A stretch of DNA of 64,000 bases from Kosakonia oryzendophytica (GTDB lineage: Bacteria > Pseudomonadota > Gammaproteobacteria > Enterobacterales > Enterobacteriaceae), in contig NZ_FMAY01000005.1 of NCBI RefSeq assembly GCF_900094925.1, positions 124,001-188,000 of the forward strand. The letters are read 5' to 3'. Shown here piece by piece: positions 18,580 to 28,082 of the stretch. The notes beneath the pieces were generated by a model. It saw nothing but the letters and a program-made list of their open reading frames with translations, was not told where the DNA came from and did not search any database. Numbering within the stretch: the stretch's first letter is position 1; every line of letters begins with the position of its first letter. The translations under genes and the position numbers were made by a program.

Positions 18580-19956
18580 TTAATTCAGCCCGGACCACCC
18601 TCCGCCCAGTGCGCGGTAGAGATCCACCTGCGCCAGCAACAGATTATTTTTCACCTGCACGGCGTTAAGCTGGGTGGAAAACAGCGTGCGTTGAGCATCC
18701 AGTACCTCCAGATAAGAGGAATAGCCGTTGCGATAACGGTTTTGTGCAATCCGCAGTGTCTCCTGCGCTACCTGCTCCTGCCCGGTCAGCTCATGCAGTT
18801 GTTCGCCGAGACGGGTGATGGCATCCAGGCTGTCGTTCACTTCTTTGAATGCGCTGCGCACGGTTTTTTCATAGGTGTAAAGCGCCTGATTCCGCTGGGA
18901 CATCGACACATCTACCTGCGCATTTAATGCCTGTCGGTTAAGCAATGGTGCCAGAATACTGCCGCCCAGACTCCATAATCGCAGTGGGTTATCAAGCAGA
19001 CCGGGCAGCGTATCATCCTGCACACTACCGGACGCGGTCAGATTGATAGAGGGCAGTAACTTCGCCTGTGATGATGCCAGTGTTGCATCGGCGGCAACCA
19101 ACTGGTGCTGAGCCTGCACGATATCCGGTCGTCGGTTCAGCAAGGTTGATGGTAACTGCGAAGGCACGGCGAGCGGCGTGAGTCCGGCAAACGCGCTGCG
19201 TGCAATAGCCCCTGGATTACGGCCCAGCAACAGGCTCAGCGCGTTCTCCTGCTGATTGATTTGATGCGCTAACACCGGCACCTGCGCCCGTGTTGCCCGC
19301 AGTTCTGAATCGGATTGCATCAACTCCAGTCGTGAAGTATAGCCTGTTTCATACTGGTGACGGGCGAGCTGCAAGGCGTCTTCCCGCGCTTTCAGTGTCG
19401 CGCAGGTGACGCGAAGTTGTTCGTCCAGCGACAGTAAGGTCAGGTAACCCGTTGCCACGTTTGTGGCAACCGTCAGATCCGCCGCCGCGGCCGCTGCTTT
19501 TTGCGCGTCCAGCGACGCATCCGCTGCGCGTGCTGCGCTGCGATTCGCGCCCCACAGATCCACCGTATAACTGGCGGTCAGGTTGCCTTTATACAACGTA
19601 CTGTGGACAGGCAATCCCGTGGCGGCCGACTGCGATCGGGCGCGCGTAGCGGAAAATCCTGCGTCCAGCTCCGGAAACAGCGCGCTGTCGGCCGCATAAA
19701 CCCGTGCCTGATACTCGTTAACCCGTTCGCGGGCAATCAGCACATCGCTGTTATAACGCAATGCCTGATCGACAAACTGATTGAGCTGATTGTCGTGAAA
19801 CTGACGCCACCAGACGCGATCTGCTTTACTGAGCGGGCCTGTGTCGCTGCGCCAGGCCGCAGGAATGTGCAGTGTCGGCTGCGCCGGTTCGATCTGCGCG
19901 GACTGGCACCCGGTAAGCGTGACGGTCAGCGCAACAAGGGCGCTGTGCAGCTTCAT
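18580..19956 (-). CDS. TolC/NodT-family outer-membrane efflux lipoprotein
   Basis: This 458-residue outer-membrane factor has a lipoprotein signal (lipobox LTGC, Cys17) and the two OEP repeats: QFHDNQLNQFVDQALRYN, then the barrel segment DLWGANRSAARAA, and the second repeat with LLNRRPDIVQAQHQLVAADA, a hallmark of the NodT/OprM group. It would form the trimeric channel for the adjacent pump. Its start overlaps the adaptor stop (ATGA), giving tight coupling. Length is normal and no defect is seen. Confidence 0.92.
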   Translation of the reverse strand: MKLHSALVALTVTLTGCQSAQIEPAQPTLHIPAAWRSDTGPLSKADRVWWRQFHDNQLNQFVDQALRYNSDVLIARERVNEYQARVYAADSALFPELDAGFSATRARSQSAATGLPVHSTLYKGNLTASYTVDLWGANRSAARAADASLDAQKAAAAAADLTVATNVATGYLTLLSLDEQLRVTCATLKAREDALQLARHQYETGYTSRLELMQSDSELRATRAQVPVLAHQINQQENALSLLLGRNPGAIARSAFAGLTPLAVPSQLPSTLLNRRPDIVQAQHQLVAADATLASSQAKLLPSINLTASGSVQDDTLPGLLDNPLRLWSLGGSILAPLLNRQALNAQVDVSMSQRNQALYTYEKTVRSAFKEVNDSLDAITRLGEQLHELTGQEQVAQETLRIAQNRYRNGYSSYLEVLDAQRTLFSTQLNAVQVKNNLLLAQVDLYRALGGGWSGLN

Positions 19957-21035
19957 TTCAGCTTCTCCTGGGTATCAATATGCACCTGTACAGACATTCC
20001 CGGGCGCAGACGCGCCAGCATGTCGGGTTTTGCGTCAACGGCAATGCGTACCGGAATGCGCTGGGCGATTTTGACGAAATTGCCGGTGGCGTTGTCCGGG
20101 CTGACTGCACTGAACTCGCCCCCGGTTGCCGGAGAGAGACTTTCCACGCGCCCCTGATACGTTTCGTCATCCAGCGCATCGACGGTGAAATGCACGGGCT
20201 GTCCGACCTGCACGTTCGCCAACTGTGTCTCTTTCAGATTGGCAATCACCCAGCGTTGCGCCGGAACCAGTGACGTCAAATGCGTCCCCGCGCTGACATA
20301 AGCGCCTAAACGGACGCTGATCTGCCCGAGTTGCCCGTCTCGCGGCGCGACAATACGCGTGTTTTGCAAATCTATTTGCGCCAACTCCAGCGCAGCCTTG
20401 GCATTTTCGACGTCGGCCTGCAACGAGGCACGGTTAATAATGGTGGTTTGCAAATCCTGACGGGACATCTCCAGCGTGGCCTGCGCCTGAGCGATAGAGG
20501 CCGTGTTTTGCGCGGCGGTCGCCAGCGCCGCATCGCGTTCGCGAATCGACAGCGAACCGTCTGCCGTGAGTTCTTTCACGCGCTTAAGGTCTGCCTGCGA
20601 TTTCAAATCCTGCGCTTTCGCGCTGGCTAACGCCGCTTCATTGCGTGCGATCACCGCCTGGGCGCTTTTTCGTTGCTGGAGATTGTTTTCCAGCGCCGCG
20701 GTTTTCATCGCCAGCGTCGCCTGCGCCTGGTGAACGCGCTGGCGGTAGATGCGGTCATCGATCTGCATAATCAGATCGCCTTTTTTCACGTTAGCAAAAT
20801 CCTGTACCGGGACGTCCGTGATATAGCCGTTCACCTGTGGACTGATAAAGGTCGTCTGGCCACGCACATAGGCATTATCCGTAAACTGTGAATGGCGGGT
20901 AAAAGGGGGCAGATGCCACGCGTAAAGGATCACCAGTACGCCGACCAGACCGATCGCGGCGGCGGCAAAAATGGAGACCACACGCAAATTACTACGGGTA
21001 TTTGCCTGCGCTTTGGCGGCATCCTGCTGACTCAT
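19953..21035 (-). CDS. HlyD/EmrA-type membrane fusion protein
   Basis: A 360-residue periplasmic adaptor with an N-terminal anchor (VVSIFAAAAIGLVGVLVILYAW), a first lipoyl half DNAYVRGQTTFISPQVNGYI, a long coiled-coil hairpin (about residues 85-200, Ala/Gln/Leu rich) and a second lipoyl half LQNTRIVAPRDGQLGQI, then beta-barrel. Start is ATG 21035, with CGGAG 6 bases upstream; the frame from 21092 adds an unlikely leader. It links the MFS pump in the inner membrane to the outer-membrane lipoprotein. The gene is 25 bp after the pump gene. Confidence 0.93.
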   Translation of the reverse strand: MSQQDAAKAQANTRSNLRVVSIFAAAAIGLVGVLVILYAWHLPPFTRHSQFTDNAYVRGQTTFISPQVNGYITDVPVQDFANVKKGDLIMQIDDRIYRQRVHQAQATLAMKTAALENNLQQRKSAQAVIARNEAALASAKAQDLKSQADLKRVKELTADGSLSIRERDAALATAAQNTASIAQAQATLEMSRQDLQTTIINRASLQADVENAKAALELAQIDLQNTRIVAPRDGQLGQISVRLGAYVSAGTHLTSLVPAQRWVIANLKETQLANVQVGQPVHFTVDALDDETYQGRVESLSPATGGEFSAVSPDNATGNFVKIAQRIPVRIAVDAKPDMLARLRPGMSVQVHIDTQEKLK

Positions 21036-21060
21036 AAACACTCCGGAAATAATAACGACA

Positions 21061-22713
21061 TTATTTGGTTCCTGTTGCCCGTCGCAGTGCAAGACGGGCA
21101 GTTATACGCAGGCGCAACAAGCGCCACAAAATCCAGATCAGCGTGGCGGTAGCCACCGAAGCCGTTAACAGATAAGTATCGTTGTACGCGAGGATATTTG
21201 CTTCCAGCGTTGAGACGTTTTGCAACTGCGTCACGGCCTGCGTACTTAACAGTGTGCTATCACCGATCATGCTCTGGTAAAGCTGGCTGTAGAGTTGCAG
21301 TCGCTCATTGACGAGCGGGTTTAATGTGGTGAGCTGATCCGCCAGCAGACTGGAATGGTATTTTTCCCGCCAGGTTTGAAAGGTGCCTAAAATCGCCGAG
21401 CCAAGCAGACCACCAATATTCTGGCTCATACCGAACAGCACCGAGAAGCTGACCAGGTTGCGCGGCTCTGCAACAACGCCGCCAATCCCTGCCAGCATAG
21501 CCGGGGCGATAAAAAACGCACTGGCGAAGCCGAGCAAAAACTGGCTGACCAAAAGCTGGTCGGGGCGCGTCAGACTGGTGGACTGGCTGTCCATCAGCGA
21601 AGCAATAATCATCAGCGCCAGAGAGGTGATAATTGGCCAGGCCAGACGCTGCGGTTTGATAGTCAGGCAACTGGCCACGATACCGCAAATGATCCCGGCG
21701 AGAATCGACCAGGCAAGGTGAGTCATTTGATCGTTTTGCAAACCGACATACTGCAGCCAACCAAACACGCCGGTATTCTGTTCTGCCAGCACAATACGGA
21801 TCAGCAGCATAATCAACCCGAGGCGAACAATACTGCCGCTGGAAAGCCAGCGGGTATTGAGCAAGGGGTTGCTGCGGTTATGTTCGAACACCATGGCACT
21901 GACGATCAGTACCACAGCCCCGGCGAGAGACCAGCCAATCCACGGCGCTTCAAACCACCAGTCCAGACGCCCCAGCGATAGCACCGCACAGACGAGTGCG
22001 ATACCCGGTGCCAGCAGGAAAAACGTAATAAAGTCCTTCTTTTCAAACACCTTTCTGCGATCGCCAGGCGGCAGTTTCAACGCAATCACGCAGCCCAGCG
22101 AAATCAGCGCCAGCCCCAGTTCAAAAAAGTAGAGGCCACGCCACTCGTCGAGTTGCAACAGTTCGGTGGAGAAGAGACGCGCGACCGGGATCGCCAGTGT
22201 GGAACCGGTGATACCGATGGTCAGCGCTTTTAAGCGGTGTTTCGCAGGCCAGGCCTGGATCTGGTAATAGATGCCTAATGAGCTGAGCGCTGCCGCTACC
22301 ATGCCATGTGCGGCGCGGACGATCAGCGCGGAACTCAGATCGTTAACGAACAGATGGAAAAAGGTCACCAGCACGTACAGCACCAGAAACCCTTCGGTAA
22401 AGGCGCGCAAACCGTACTGCTGGCGAAACTTGACCAACAGCAGGTTAATGGAGACGTTGGTCATCACGTACACCGCGGGTAACCATGCAATCTCGGTAGA
22501 CCAGGCGGCAAAGGTGCCTTGCAGATTTTGCAGGTTCGCAGTGACCATAGCATTGCCCAGCGCCCCGGTCATGCAGACCAGAAGACCAACAATGCCGTAG
22601 GCGATACGCCGTGGCGTACTGTGAAACGGCGTAGAGGGCGAACCCAGCAGTACCGGTTTTTCATGGGGCGCCCATTCACGCGGTGCGTACGGATCGCGTT
22701 TCGGTAAACGCAT
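21061..22713 (-). CDS. DHA2-family MFS efflux pump (14 TM, EmrB-like)
   Basis: A 550-residue permease with a cytoplasmic N-terminal extension (about 35 residues, MRLPKRDPYAPREW) and some fourteen hydrophobic segments, including the motif stretch ALGNAMVTANLQNL in TM1 and a late extracytoplasmic loop between the last two helices (QTWREKYHSSLL to YNDTYLL). Like EmrB-type pumps it should use the proton gradient to push drugs or aromatics through the adaptor and outer channel encoded downstream. It is the first gene of the operon; the divergent gap to 22895 carries two palindromes that may be operators. The substrate cannot be read from sequence. Confidence 0.92.
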   Translation of the reverse strand: MRLPKRDPYAPREWAPHEKPVLLGSPSTPFHSTPRRIAYGIVGLLVCMTGALGNAMVTANLQNLQGTFAAWSTEIAWLPAVYVMTNVSINLLLVKFRQQYGLRAFTEGFLVLYVLVTFFHLFVNDLSSALIVRAAHGMVAAALSSLGIYYQIQAWPAKHRLKALTIGITGSTLAIPVARLFSTELLQLDEWRGLYFFELGLALISLGCVIALKLPPGDRRKVFEKKDFITFFLLAPGIALVCAVLSLGRLDWWFEAPWIGWSLAGAVVLIVSAMVFEHNRSNPLLNTRWLSSGSIVRLGLIMLLIRIVLAEQNTGVFGWLQYVGLQNDQMTHLAWSILAGIICGIVASCLTIKPQRLAWPIITSLALMIIASLMDSQSTSLTRPDQLLVSQFLLGFASAFFIAPAMLAGIGGVVAEPRNLVSFSVLFGMSQNIGGLLGSAILGTFQTWREKYHSSLLADQLTTLNPLVNERLQLYSQLYQSMIGDSTLLSTQAVTQLQNVSTLEANILAYNDTYLLTASVATATLIWILWRLLRLRITARLALRRATGTK

Positions 22714-22827
22714 CAGGTCTCCTCAACCTTGCGCAATAGCAATAAGATGTTGTCAATGGAAATAGTTAGGGTGCTAATGATTCTACGTGCGCAGGTAAAC
22801 AGAATGCAAGTGCATAAGAACATGATA

Positions 22828-22844
22828 GATTACTCACAGTAATC
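22828..22844. promoter_or_regulatory. Operator-like inverted repeat in the pump/GNAT divergent gap
   Basis: GATTAC-TCACA-GTAATC is a perfect 6+6 inverted repeat with a 5-base spacer, about 115 bases upstream of the pump start codon and 50 bases upstream of the GNAT gene. It has MarR/TetR-site proportions. No regulator gene is adjacent. Confidence 0.45.
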
Positions 22845-22880
22845 AATCTGCTTAAGTGATAAGAAATAACCTCACATAAG

Positions 22881-22893
22881 GTGACAGTGTCAC
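22881..22893. promoter_or_regulatory. Palindrome overlapping the GNAT ribosome site
   Basis: GTGACA-G-TGTCAC is a perfect 13-base palindrome ending one base before the GNAT start codon (22895) and overlapping the AAGG ribosome site. Binding there, or folding of the leader, would directly gate translation or transcription of the acetyltransferase. Confidence 0.5.
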
Positions 22894-22894
22894 A

Positions 22895-23374
22895 ATGAAC
22901 CGTATCACTATTACTGTAACGACACCTTCTGATCCGGCATGTCTGCAATTGCAGGATGCGCTTTCGAACACGCTTCAGGCGTTAACCGGGAGTAGCGGCA
23001 GGGCATCTTTTGATACCCAGGCGTGGGGGGAAAACGATTTTTTTCTATTGGCGCAGGACGACAACCAGTATGCCGTAGGTTGCGTGGCGGTGCGTTACCT
23101 GGCCGACTCGATTGGCGAAATAAAACGTATGTATGCCCGACCGGGTACGCACGGGGTTGGCGCGCAATTGCTACACGCGCTGGAAGCCAAAGCGCTGACG
23201 CAGGGATATCGCAGCCTGTGGCTGGAAACCCGCCAGATCAATCAACGGGCGCTCGACTTTTACCTGCGGCATGGTTACCGCATTCGCGAAAATTACGGGC
23301 GCTATATCGGTAATGCGGAAGCGGTCTGTTTTGAAAAAACGCTGGTATCGCCAGCCCAGGCAGACCGCGAGTAA
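22895..23374 (+). CDS. GNAT-family N-acetyltransferase
   Basis: A 159-residue acetyltransferase. The acetyl-CoA-binding P-loop region reads MYARPGTHGVGAQLLHALEAKA, a Q/RxxGxG/A variant, followed by the typical LWLETRQINQRALDFYLRHGYR signature of GNAT motif B. The substrate is unknown. It is divergent from the efflux operon, 181 bp away, and shares the palindromic control region. An AAGG lies about 12 bases before ATG. It could be a small-molecule or protein acetylase. Confidence 0.82.
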   Translation: MNRITITVTTPSDPACLQLQDALSNTLQALTGSSGRASFDTQAWGENDFFLLAQDDNQYAVGCVAVRYLADSIGEIKRMYARPGTHGVGAQLLHALEAKALTQGYRSLWLETRQINQRALDFYLRHGYRIRENYGRYIGNAEAVCFEKTLVSPAQADRE

Positions 23375-23563
23375 ATCACACAGGGATATTTGTGTAATCA
23401 GACAGACCTGGCTGTAACCCGCTATGGTGGGGGGTTTTTGCTTATTTCAATTTTTGTTACAGAAACTTACGTGAACGACCACGAACAGGATTCGGAGTGA
23501 TCCGCTATTCAGCTCGCGCCAGCGCGTTAGGCTGTAAAAAGATTTACGAAGGAGGTTTAGCTC

Positions 23564-24361
23564 ATGTTGACAACGTTTCCCGCTTTGCCTGAACAGACGC
23601 TGGCGGCCGCCAATGCGTTAGGCGCGTGGCTGGCGCAGAATGATTTTGTCGGCAAACCGACGCCCGTACGGGCGGATGTGGTGATCCTTGCGGGCAACGC
23701 CGTGATACCCACCATCAATGCGGCCTGTGCACTGGCGGCGGCGCAGGGGACACCGCTGCTCATCAGCGGCGGCATTGGCCACTCAACGACCTTTCTCTAT
23801 TCCGCCATTGCCCGCCACCCACGCTATAACGTGCTGCGTACGACCGGGCGCAGCGAGGCGGCGATCCTTGCAGACATCGCCCGACAGTTTTGGAAACTGG
23901 ATGATAAACAGATACTGGTAGAAGAAAAATCTGCTAACTGTGGTGAAAACGCACGGTTCAGCATCGATATGCTCGTCAACCGGGGGATGACGCCGAAGAC
24001 GGCAATGGTAGTGCAAGATCCGACCATGCAGCGCCGCACCATGGCGACCTTTGCCCGCGTTAGCCAGCAGTGCGCTAACGCCCCACACTGGCTGAGCTGG
24101 CCCGGCTTTACACCGCGACTGGTCAACACGGCTAAGGGTGTAACTTTCCAGCCGCGACAGAGAGGCTTATGGTCGGTGGAGCGTTATCTTTCCCTGATCC
24201 TCGGCGAAGTTCCGCGTCTGCGCGATGATGCCAATGGTTATGGCCCTGGCGGGCGTGATTTCCTGGTGCATGTTGATTTTCCTCAACATATTGAAGATGC
24301 ATGGCAGGTTCTACTGGCCGATCGCACGCTGGCTGATGCCTTATCAAGCCGTTCTCTCTAA
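23564..24361 (+). CDS. ydcF: DUF218 protein YdcF
   Basis: A 265-residue cytoplasmic protein with no signal peptide, clearly E. coli YdcF (266). The DUF218 core is visible: ADVVILAGNAVIPT, LLISGGIGHSTTFLY, the acidic EEKSANCGENARFS and VVQDPTMQRRTMATF. E. coli YdcF binds S-adenosylmethionine in a crystal study; its biological role is unknown. The start is supported by a strong AAGGAGG upstream of ATG 23564. It is followed by a hairpin terminator and aldA. Confidence 0.94.
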   Translation: MLTTFPALPEQTLAAANALGAWLAQNDFVGKPTPVRADVVILAGNAVIPTINAACALAAAQGTPLLISGGIGHSTTFLYSAIARHPRYNVLRTTGRSEAAILADIARQFWKLDDKQILVEEKSANCGENARFSIDMLVNRGMTPKTAMVVQDPTMQRRTMATFARVSQQCANAPHWLSWPGFTPRLVNTAKGVTFQPRQRGLWSVERYLSLILGEVPRLRDDANGYGPGGRDFLVHVDFPQHIEDAWQVLLADRTLADALSSRSL

Positions 24362-24367
24362 GCCTGA

Positions 24368-24404
24368 TGCCCGTTTGCGCAGCCCTTGTCGCAAACGGGC
24401 ATTC
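24368..24404 (+). terminator. Probable terminator of ydcF
   Basis: TGCCCGTTTGCG (24368-24379) and CGCAAACGGGCA (24390-24401) make a perfect 12-bp stem with a 10-base loop, directly after the ydcF stop. Only TT-C-T follows, so the U-tract is weak. Confidence 0.6.
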
Positions 24405-24561
24405 CTGTCCGCGATAATGTAATTTTTTTGTTTCTTTTTCGCTGTGCTTTTATGAGTTCTCTCACAAAAGTTCGCTTCCTGTCTGGGAAATGCCCTGTGC
24501 GGATATAGATTTTTAACAGCAAGTTCACTTGTTAAAAACAATATCATTACAGGAGCGAGTC

Positions 24562-26001
24562 ATGACAGCACCGGTACAACACCCTATGTTTATCGACGGT
24601 CAATTTGTAAGCTGGCAGGGCGACAAATGGCTGGATGTCGTTAACCCGGCAACGGAAGAGATACTGGCGCGCATTCCCGATGGCAGGGCGGAAGACGCCC
24701 GCCGGGCGATAGACGCGGCTGAACGCGCCCAGCCCGCCTGGGAAGCCCTTCCCGCCATCGAACGTGCAGGTTGGCTGCGTAAGATTGCCGCAGGTATTCG
24801 CGAAAAAGTCAGTGAAATCAGCGCGCTTATTGTTGCAGAAGGTGGAAAAATTCAGCAACTGGCAGAGGTGGAAGTGTCATTCACCGCCGATTACATCGAC
24901 TATATGGCCGAGTGGGCGCGGCGCTACGAAGGTGAGATCCTGCAAAGCGATCGTCCAGGCGAGAATATCTTTGTATTCAAACGCCCGCTGGGCGTCACCA
25001 CCGGCATTCTACCGTGGAACTTCCCGTTCTTTCTGATTGCTCGCAAAATGGCGCCTGCGCTGATCACCGGTAATACCATTGTGATTAAACCCAGCGAATT
25101 TACGCCGAATAACGCCATCGCTTTCGCGAAAATCGTTCACGATGTCGGGCTGCCGAAAGGTGTTTTTAACCTGGTGCTTGGCCGTGGGGAAACGGTCGGA
25201 CAGGAGCTGGCAGGCAACCCGAAAGTGGCGATGGTCAGTATGACTGGCAGTGTCGGTGCGGGTGAGAAGATCATGGCCGCAGCGGCGAAAAACATCACCA
25301 AAGTGTGCCTGGAACTGGGCGGAAAAGCACCGGCGATTGTGATGGACGATGCCGACCTGGAGCTGGCGGTCAAAGCCATTGTCGACTCCCGCGTGATTAA
25401 TACCGGGCAAGTGTGTAACTGTGCTGAGCGTGTTTATGTCCAGCGCGGTATTTATGACCGCTTTGTTAATCGCCTTGGCGAGGCCATGAAGGCTGTGCAG
25501 TTTGGCGATCCCTCTCAGCGCAACGACATTGCTATGGGGCCGCTTATCAACGCAGCGGCGCTGGAACGCGTAGAGCAGAAAGTCGCGCACGCGGTGTCCG
25601 AAGGTGCGCGGGTTGCGCTCGGGGGTAAACCGGTGATCGGTAAAGGCTATTTCTACCCGCCCACGCTGCTGCTGGATGTGCGCCAGGAGATGGCGATCAT
25701 GCACGAAGAGACATTTGGCCCGGTTCTGCCGGTCGTGGCGTTTAACACGTTGGATGAAGCGCTGGCGATGGCCAATGACAGTGATTATGGTCTGACATCA
25801 TCGATCTATACCCGGGATCTCAATACGGCAATGAAAGCGGTGCGCGGGCTGAAATTCGGGGAGACCTATATCAACCGTGAAAACTTCGAAGCGATGCAAG
25901 GCTTCCATGCAGGCTGGCGCAAATCCGGGATCGGCGGAGCGGACGGTCGCCACGGCCTGAACGAATACCTGCAAACCCAGATGGTCTATCTGCAATCCTG
26001 A
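24562..26001 (+). CDS. aldA: Lactaldehyde/glycolaldehyde dehydrogenase AldA
   Basis: This 479-residue NAD-dependent aldehyde dehydrogenase equals E. coli AldA in length. It oxidises L-lactaldehyde from fucose or rhamnose breakdown and also glycolaldehyde. The cofactor segment is GVTTGILPWNFPF, the catalytic Glu lies in LELGGKAPAIV and the catalytic Cys in NTGQVCNCAERV (about 285). ATG 24562 follows AGGAG at 7 bases; the frame extending to 24529 is untranslated leader. Confidence 0.96.
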   Translation: MTAPVQHPMFIDGQFVSWQGDKWLDVVNPATEEILARIPDGRAEDARRAIDAAERAQPAWEALPAIERAGWLRKIAAGIREKVSEISALIVAEGGKIQQLAEVEVSFTADYIDYMAEWARRYEGEILQSDRPGENIFVFKRPLGVTTGILPWNFPFFLIARKMAPALITGNTIVIKPSEFTPNNAIAFAKIVHDVGLPKGVFNLVLGRGETVGQELAGNPKVAMVSMTGSVGAGEKIMAAAAKNITKVCLELGGKAPAIVMDDADLELAVKAIVDSRVINTGQVCNCAERVYVQRGIYDRFVNRLGEAMKAVQFGDPSQRNDIAMGPLINAAALERVEQKVAHAVSEGARVALGGKPVIGKGYFYPPTLLLDVRQEMAIMHEETFGPVLPVVAFNTLDEALAMANDSDYGLTSSIYTRDLNTAMKAVRGLKFGETYINRENFEAMQGFHAGWRKSGIGGADGRHGLNEYLQTQMVYLQS

Positions 26002-26035
26002 TAAGCGCTGCCCCCGACGCGTGTGAGGGCACGTT

Positions 26036-26962
26036 TCACACTTTGGTGGCGATCCACCCCATCATCAGCTCCGGCCAAATGGCGACCGGCAAACCCAGCG
26101 CATCGCGAATGCCGAAACCGTGCGCACCCTGTTCGAACAGGTGCATCTCCACCGGTACACCCAGGCGGCGCAGGGCGGTAAACATCACCACGCTGTTTTC
26201 CACTTTCACTGCGGGATCGTCAACCGCATGCAGTAAAAACGTCGGCGGTGTGTGTTCATCTGCCATTTGTTCTGCGGAATAACGACGAATTTGATCTGCC
26301 GTTGGCGTCTCACCAATGAGTTGCTGGCGGGACTGCGGGTGATCAATCTCCTTTTGCATGGTGATCACCGGGTAGACCAGCGCCATAAACGCCGGACGGG
26401 CGCTTTGCTGATCAATGGCGTCAAGCGGTGCGTAAACGGATTCGTTATAACGCGTGCCCAGGCTTGCTGCGACATGGCCCCCGGCAGAAAACCCCATCAC
26501 ACCAATGCGCTCAGGATCAATATGCCAGGTGCTGGCATTGGCGCGAAGCGTACGCATGGCTCGCTGAACATCCGCCAACGGCGCATCGGCGCCTTCCGCA
26601 TGCCCGTCTCCCGGCAGGCGATAGGTCATCACAAACAGGGTGTAGCCTTTGGCGTTAAAACAGGATGCCAGTGCGCTGCCTTCTTTATCCAGTACCACGC
26701 GGCGGTAGGAGCCGCCTGGCGTCACCAGAATGCCCACGCCATTCGGGTTTTGCGGGGCGTAAACGGTGATCTCCGGGGCGCGTACACCGGTCACTGAACG
26801 ATCAAAACGGGACGGCCCTGTGTGGCGTTCTTCCAGTTGGAAATGCACCGGGCTTACCTGTGCGCCGGGGGCTTCTCTCTGCGGCCAGACGGGGAAGGTA
26901 GTGGAATGCTGCACGGCGACATCCATCAGCGTTAGCAGATCTTCCCGACTCATATTTCTCAC
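26036..26962 (-). CDS. Alpha/beta hydrolase (BD-FAE/esterase-lipase type)
   Basis: A 308-residue serine hydrolase. The oxyanion region reads VGILVTPGGSYRRV, the nucleophile elbow GFSAGGH places Ser near residue 168, and the acid/base pair lies in HAVDDPAV and EQGAHGFG. This layout is common in small acylesterases and acetylxylan esterases. There is no signal peptide, so it is cytoplasmic. The GTG start at 26962 has GGAG 7 bases upstream; an ATG three codons later (MSREDLL) is further from it. It sits between aldA and gapC. The substrate is unknown. Confidence 0.85.
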   Translation of the reverse strand: MRNMSREDLLTLMDVAVQHSTTFPVWPQREAPGAQVSPVHFQLEERHTGPSRFDRSVTGVRAPEITVYAPQNPNGVGILVTPGGSYRRVVLDKEGSALASCFNAKGYTLFVMTYRLPGDGHAEGADAPLADVQRAMRTLRANASTWHIDPERIGVMGFSAGGHVAASLGTRYNESVYAPLDAIDQQSARPAFMALVYPVITMQKEIDHPQSRQQLIGETPTADQIRRYSAEQMADEHTPPTFLLHAVDDPAVKVENSVVMFTALRRLGVPVEMHLFEQGAHGFGIRDALGLPVAIWPELMMGWIATKV

Positions 26963-27080
26963 ACCTGCACTCCTTTTACATCGTATCTGCTGTATAGCAT
27001 AGGCGGATTGTGAGCGGGTTGGGGGACAGCGAGATCAAAGAGATGCCGGGTAGCGGGAACCTACCCGACAGGATTGCGGA

Positions 27081-28082
27081 TCAGAGCGTACGGTATTTTT
27101 CGAGCACGCGCACAAGCTGGGTAACGAAGCCGTATTCGTTATCGTACCAGGAGACGGTTTTCACCAGTTGCAGATCGCCCACTTCGGTGATTTCTGTCTG
27201 AGTGGCATCAAATACCGAACCGAAATGACTGCCAATCACATCGGACGACACGATCTCTTCGTCGGTGTAGCCAAAGGATTCGTTATTGGCGGTGGCTTTT
27301 TTCAGTGCGGCGTGGATCTCATCCACGGTCACTTTTTTCTCGAGTACCGACACCAGTTCTGTGACTGAGCCGGTTTTCACCGGTACGCGTTGGGCATGGC
27401 CTTTCAGTTTGCCGTTGAGCGCCGGGATCACCAGGCCAATGGCTTTGGCCGCGCCGGTGGTGTGCGGAATAATATTCTCCGCCGCTGCCCGCGATGCGCG
27501 CAAATCTTTACCGCGTGGCCCATCAACCAGCGCTTGTGTACCGGTATAAGCGTGAATAGTGGTCATGGTGCCCGCTTTAATGCCGAAATTGTCATGCAGG
27601 GCTTTTGCCATCGGTGCCAGGCAGTTTGTGGTGCAGGACGCGACGGAAATAAGGGTGTCCTGGGCGTTGAGCGTGTCGTCGTTGACGTTATAAACCACGG
27701 TTTTCATGTCGCCTGCCGGGGCAGAGATCAGCACTTTTTGGGCACCGGCATCGAGATGTGCTTGTGATTTTTCTGCGGAGGTATAGAAGCCGGTACATTC
27801 AACAATGATCTCTGCACCTGCGCTACGCCACGGAATATGTTGAGCGTCTTTCTCGGCGTAAACGGTGATGGTTTTACCGTTGACGATCAGCGCGTCTTCG
27901 CTGAAGTCCACACTCCAGTTAAACGGGCCGTAATTGGAGTCATGCTTTAAGAGATAGGCGAGCACTTTCGGTGAGGTCAGATCGTTGATCGCGACCACTT
28001 CTGCGCTGCTGTTGGTTTCCAGCAGGCGACGTAGAACCAGACGACCGATACGGCCAAACCCATTGATGCCAATTTTACTCAT
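27081..28082 (-). CDS. gapC: Glyceraldehyde-3-phosphate dehydrogenase GapC, intact
   Basis: A complete 333-residue GAPDH with Rossmann start [16 protein letters not shown], catalytic motif SCTTNCLAP (Cys about 150), catalytic His in TTIHAYT, and the end [20 protein letters not shown]. Location between aldA and cybB identifies it as gapC, a pseudogene in E. coli K-12 but whole here. ATG 28082 has GGGAG 7 bases upstream; the longer frame is leader. It is probably a second GAPDH beside gapA elsewhere in the genome. Confidence 0.93.
   Translation of the reverse strand: MSKIGINGFGRIGRLVLRRLLETNSSAEVVAINDLTSPKVLAYLLKHDSNYGPFNWSVDFSEDALIVNGKTITVYAEKDAQHIPWRSAGAEIIVECTGFYTSAEKSQAHLDAGAQKVLISAPAGDMKTVVYNVNDDTLNAQDTLISVASCTTNCLAPMAKALHDNFGIKAGTMTTIHAYTGTQALVDGPRGKDLRASRAAAENIIPHTTGAAKAIGLVIPALNGKLKGHAQRVPVKTGSVTELVSVLEKKVTVDEIHAALKKATANNESFGYTDEEIVSSDVIGSHFGSVFDATQTEITEVGDLQLVKTVSWYDNEYGFVTQLVRVLEKYRTL

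Noticed and set aside
27047-27067. CGGGTAG ... CTACCCG hairpin downstream of gapC
   Set aside because: Only 7 bp with no T-run on the minus strand; too weak to call a terminator.
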